The translations under genes were made by a program, and so were the position numbers. DNA of 64,000 bases from Mycobacterium sp. 1081908.1 (lineage in GTDB: Bacteria > Actinomycetota > Actinomycetes > Mycobacteriales > Mycobacteriaceae), in the NCBI RefSeq assembly GCF_001673535.1, contig NZ_LZLY01000048.1, positions 34,390 through 98,389 on the forward strand, read 5' to 3'. Of this stretch, positions 63,345 to 64,000 are shown piece after piece; position 1 is the first letter of the stretch, and each line of letters starts with the position of its first letter. A model generated the notes under the pieces. The model saw only the letters and a program-made list of their open reading frames with translations, was not told the DNA's origin and did not search any database.

Positions 63345-63965
63345 CTACGACGGCAGATTGACCCGCTTGATGGTGCCGTCACCTGCGAAAACGATGTATC
63401 CGCCGCCGTAGTCGCCCGACACGTACACCGACAGCGACAGCGCCCCCGGGGTGGTGGGGTCCGTCGCCGGCTCGATCACCAGATACGTGGTTTTGACGTC
63501 GGACCGCTTCATGCGGAGGCTGTCGGGGGCGCCGCGCACGAGGCCCACGGTGGCCGCGATGTCGAACTTGGAGAGGTCGACCGCGACGGGACCGTCGGCG
63601 GCGTTCTTGGCCGAACTGGTCGGGTCTCCCCACCCGCCGCGGTAGTCGTAGGCGAGCATGCGGCGGTCGTCGGAGGGGTCCGGGCGGTCGAGCCCCGCGT
63701 AGGTCGGGTAGATCACCAGCCGGAACCCCATGACGTCGCCGAACCTTTTGCGCGTCTGCTCCATCAGGCCGGTGAGCCCGCCGACCGACAGCAGCTCCGT
63801 GGGCGGCGTCAGCACCACCGGGCCGACCCCGTCGGGTTTGGCGCCGGGATCCGTCGTGAAATCCAGCGGCGAACGGGTGTTGCCGTACAGGCCCCAACCA
63901 ATGCCGACGCCCAGCAGCACCGCCGCGATGAACGCGGCGCTCAACGCGCTGTCGACCAGCGTCAT
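63345..63965 (-). CDS. Membrane-anchored protein (Rv0048c type)
   Basis: The 206-residue product has an N-terminal membrane segment (SALSAAFIAAVLLGVGIGW, about 6-24) and an extracytoplasmic domain, including PPTELLSVGGLTGLMEQTRKRFGDVMGFRLVIYPTYAGLDRP. The domain has no known function; the M. tuberculosis neighbour Rv0048c is similar but about 80 residues longer. In this sequence a TAG codon in the same frame at 63984-63986 ends any upstream extension, so the gene is complete but short, or a frameshift removed an N-terminal part. Start chosen: ATG at 63965; a TTG at 63980 is possible. Confidence 0.75.
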   Translation of the reverse strand: MTLVDSALSAAFIAAVLLGVGIGWGLYGNTRSPLDFTTDPGAKPDGVGPVVLTPPTELLSVGGLTGLMEQTRKRFGDVMGFRLVIYPTYAGLDRPDPSDDRRMLAYDYRGGWGDPTSSAKNAADGPVAVDLSKFDIAATVGLVRGAPDSLRMKRSDVKTTYLVIEPATDPTTPGALSLSVYVSGDYGGGYIVFAGDGTIKRVNLPS

Positions 63966-64000
63966 GATCGGGCTCGGCAAGGCCTACGGACCGCGGATGG

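Overview
This window is the replication-origin region of a Mycobacterium chromosome, GC-rich and probably from a slow-growing non-tuberculous species. The main evidence is gene order: cwlM, parB, parA, rsmG, jag, yidC, yidD, rnpA, rpmH, then dnaA, oriC, dnaN, recF, dciA, gyrB, gyrA, then the fhaA-pknB operon, whiB5, leuS and ino1. Almost every core protein reads as a close relative of the M. tuberculosis Rv3915-Rv3924c and Rv0001-Rv0048c series. A PE/PPE-SVP gene pair also points to a slow grower. Species cannot be fixed from the sequence alone; a relative of the M. avium complex is a reasonable guess.

Layout. Positions 1-7104 hold the left side of the origin: the cwlM tail, a GNAT-like gene, and a leftward block of parB, parA, rsmG, jag, yidC, yidD, rnpA and rpmH, with two exact parS sites and one single-mismatch parS inside or just before genes. 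Positions 7105-12651 hold the divergent rpmH/dnaA control region with three DnaA boxes, dnaA (TTG start), oriC, dnaN, recF and dciA. Positions 12907-18938 hold gyrB, gyrA, an Rv0007-type membrane protein, tRNA-Ile and tRNA-Ala. Positions 18967-22942 are accessory: a PE/PPE pair, and a TetR regulator with a small gene divergent from a cytochrome P450. Positions 22946-26506 return to core genes (cwsA, ppiA, a PH-domain protein, crgA, a DUF881 protein, trpG). Positions 26484-36350 are the leftward growth and division signalling operon fhaA, fhaB, pstP, rodA, pbpA, pknA, pknB, whose last six genes overlap by 4 bases. After tRNA-Leu comes an accessory block (glutathione-peroxidase-like, VOC, YdeI-like, GNAT, pirin, acyl-CoA dehydrogenase).

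Positions 40703-46988 carry whiB5, a divergent HTH regulator, an NlpC/P60 hydrolase, two DUF4226 proteins, a DUF2580 (EspC-like) protein, a DUF2694 protein, a 47-residue antisense-oriented small gene and a DUF5631-type protein. This looks like a compact type-VII-secretion-associated locus without ESX core machinery. The whiB5/HTH intergenic region has a perfect 8-bp inverted repeat and four AAACGT copies. It is the best candidate here for a poorly described system.

Positions 46993-51674 hold a TIGR03084 protein, an MFS transporter, YqgE, a symporter gene with a large apparent internal deletion, a membrane protein and a proline-rich secreted antigen. Positions 51859-63965 hold leuS, an SDR enzyme, a MarR regulator, an inserted amino-acid ABC importer with fused binding protein and permease, a GntR regulator, a luciferase-like oxidoreductase, an alpha/beta hydrolase, ino1, a PadR regulator and an Rv0048c-like membrane protein. 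No insertion sequence, prophage, CRISPR array or rRNA gene was seen.
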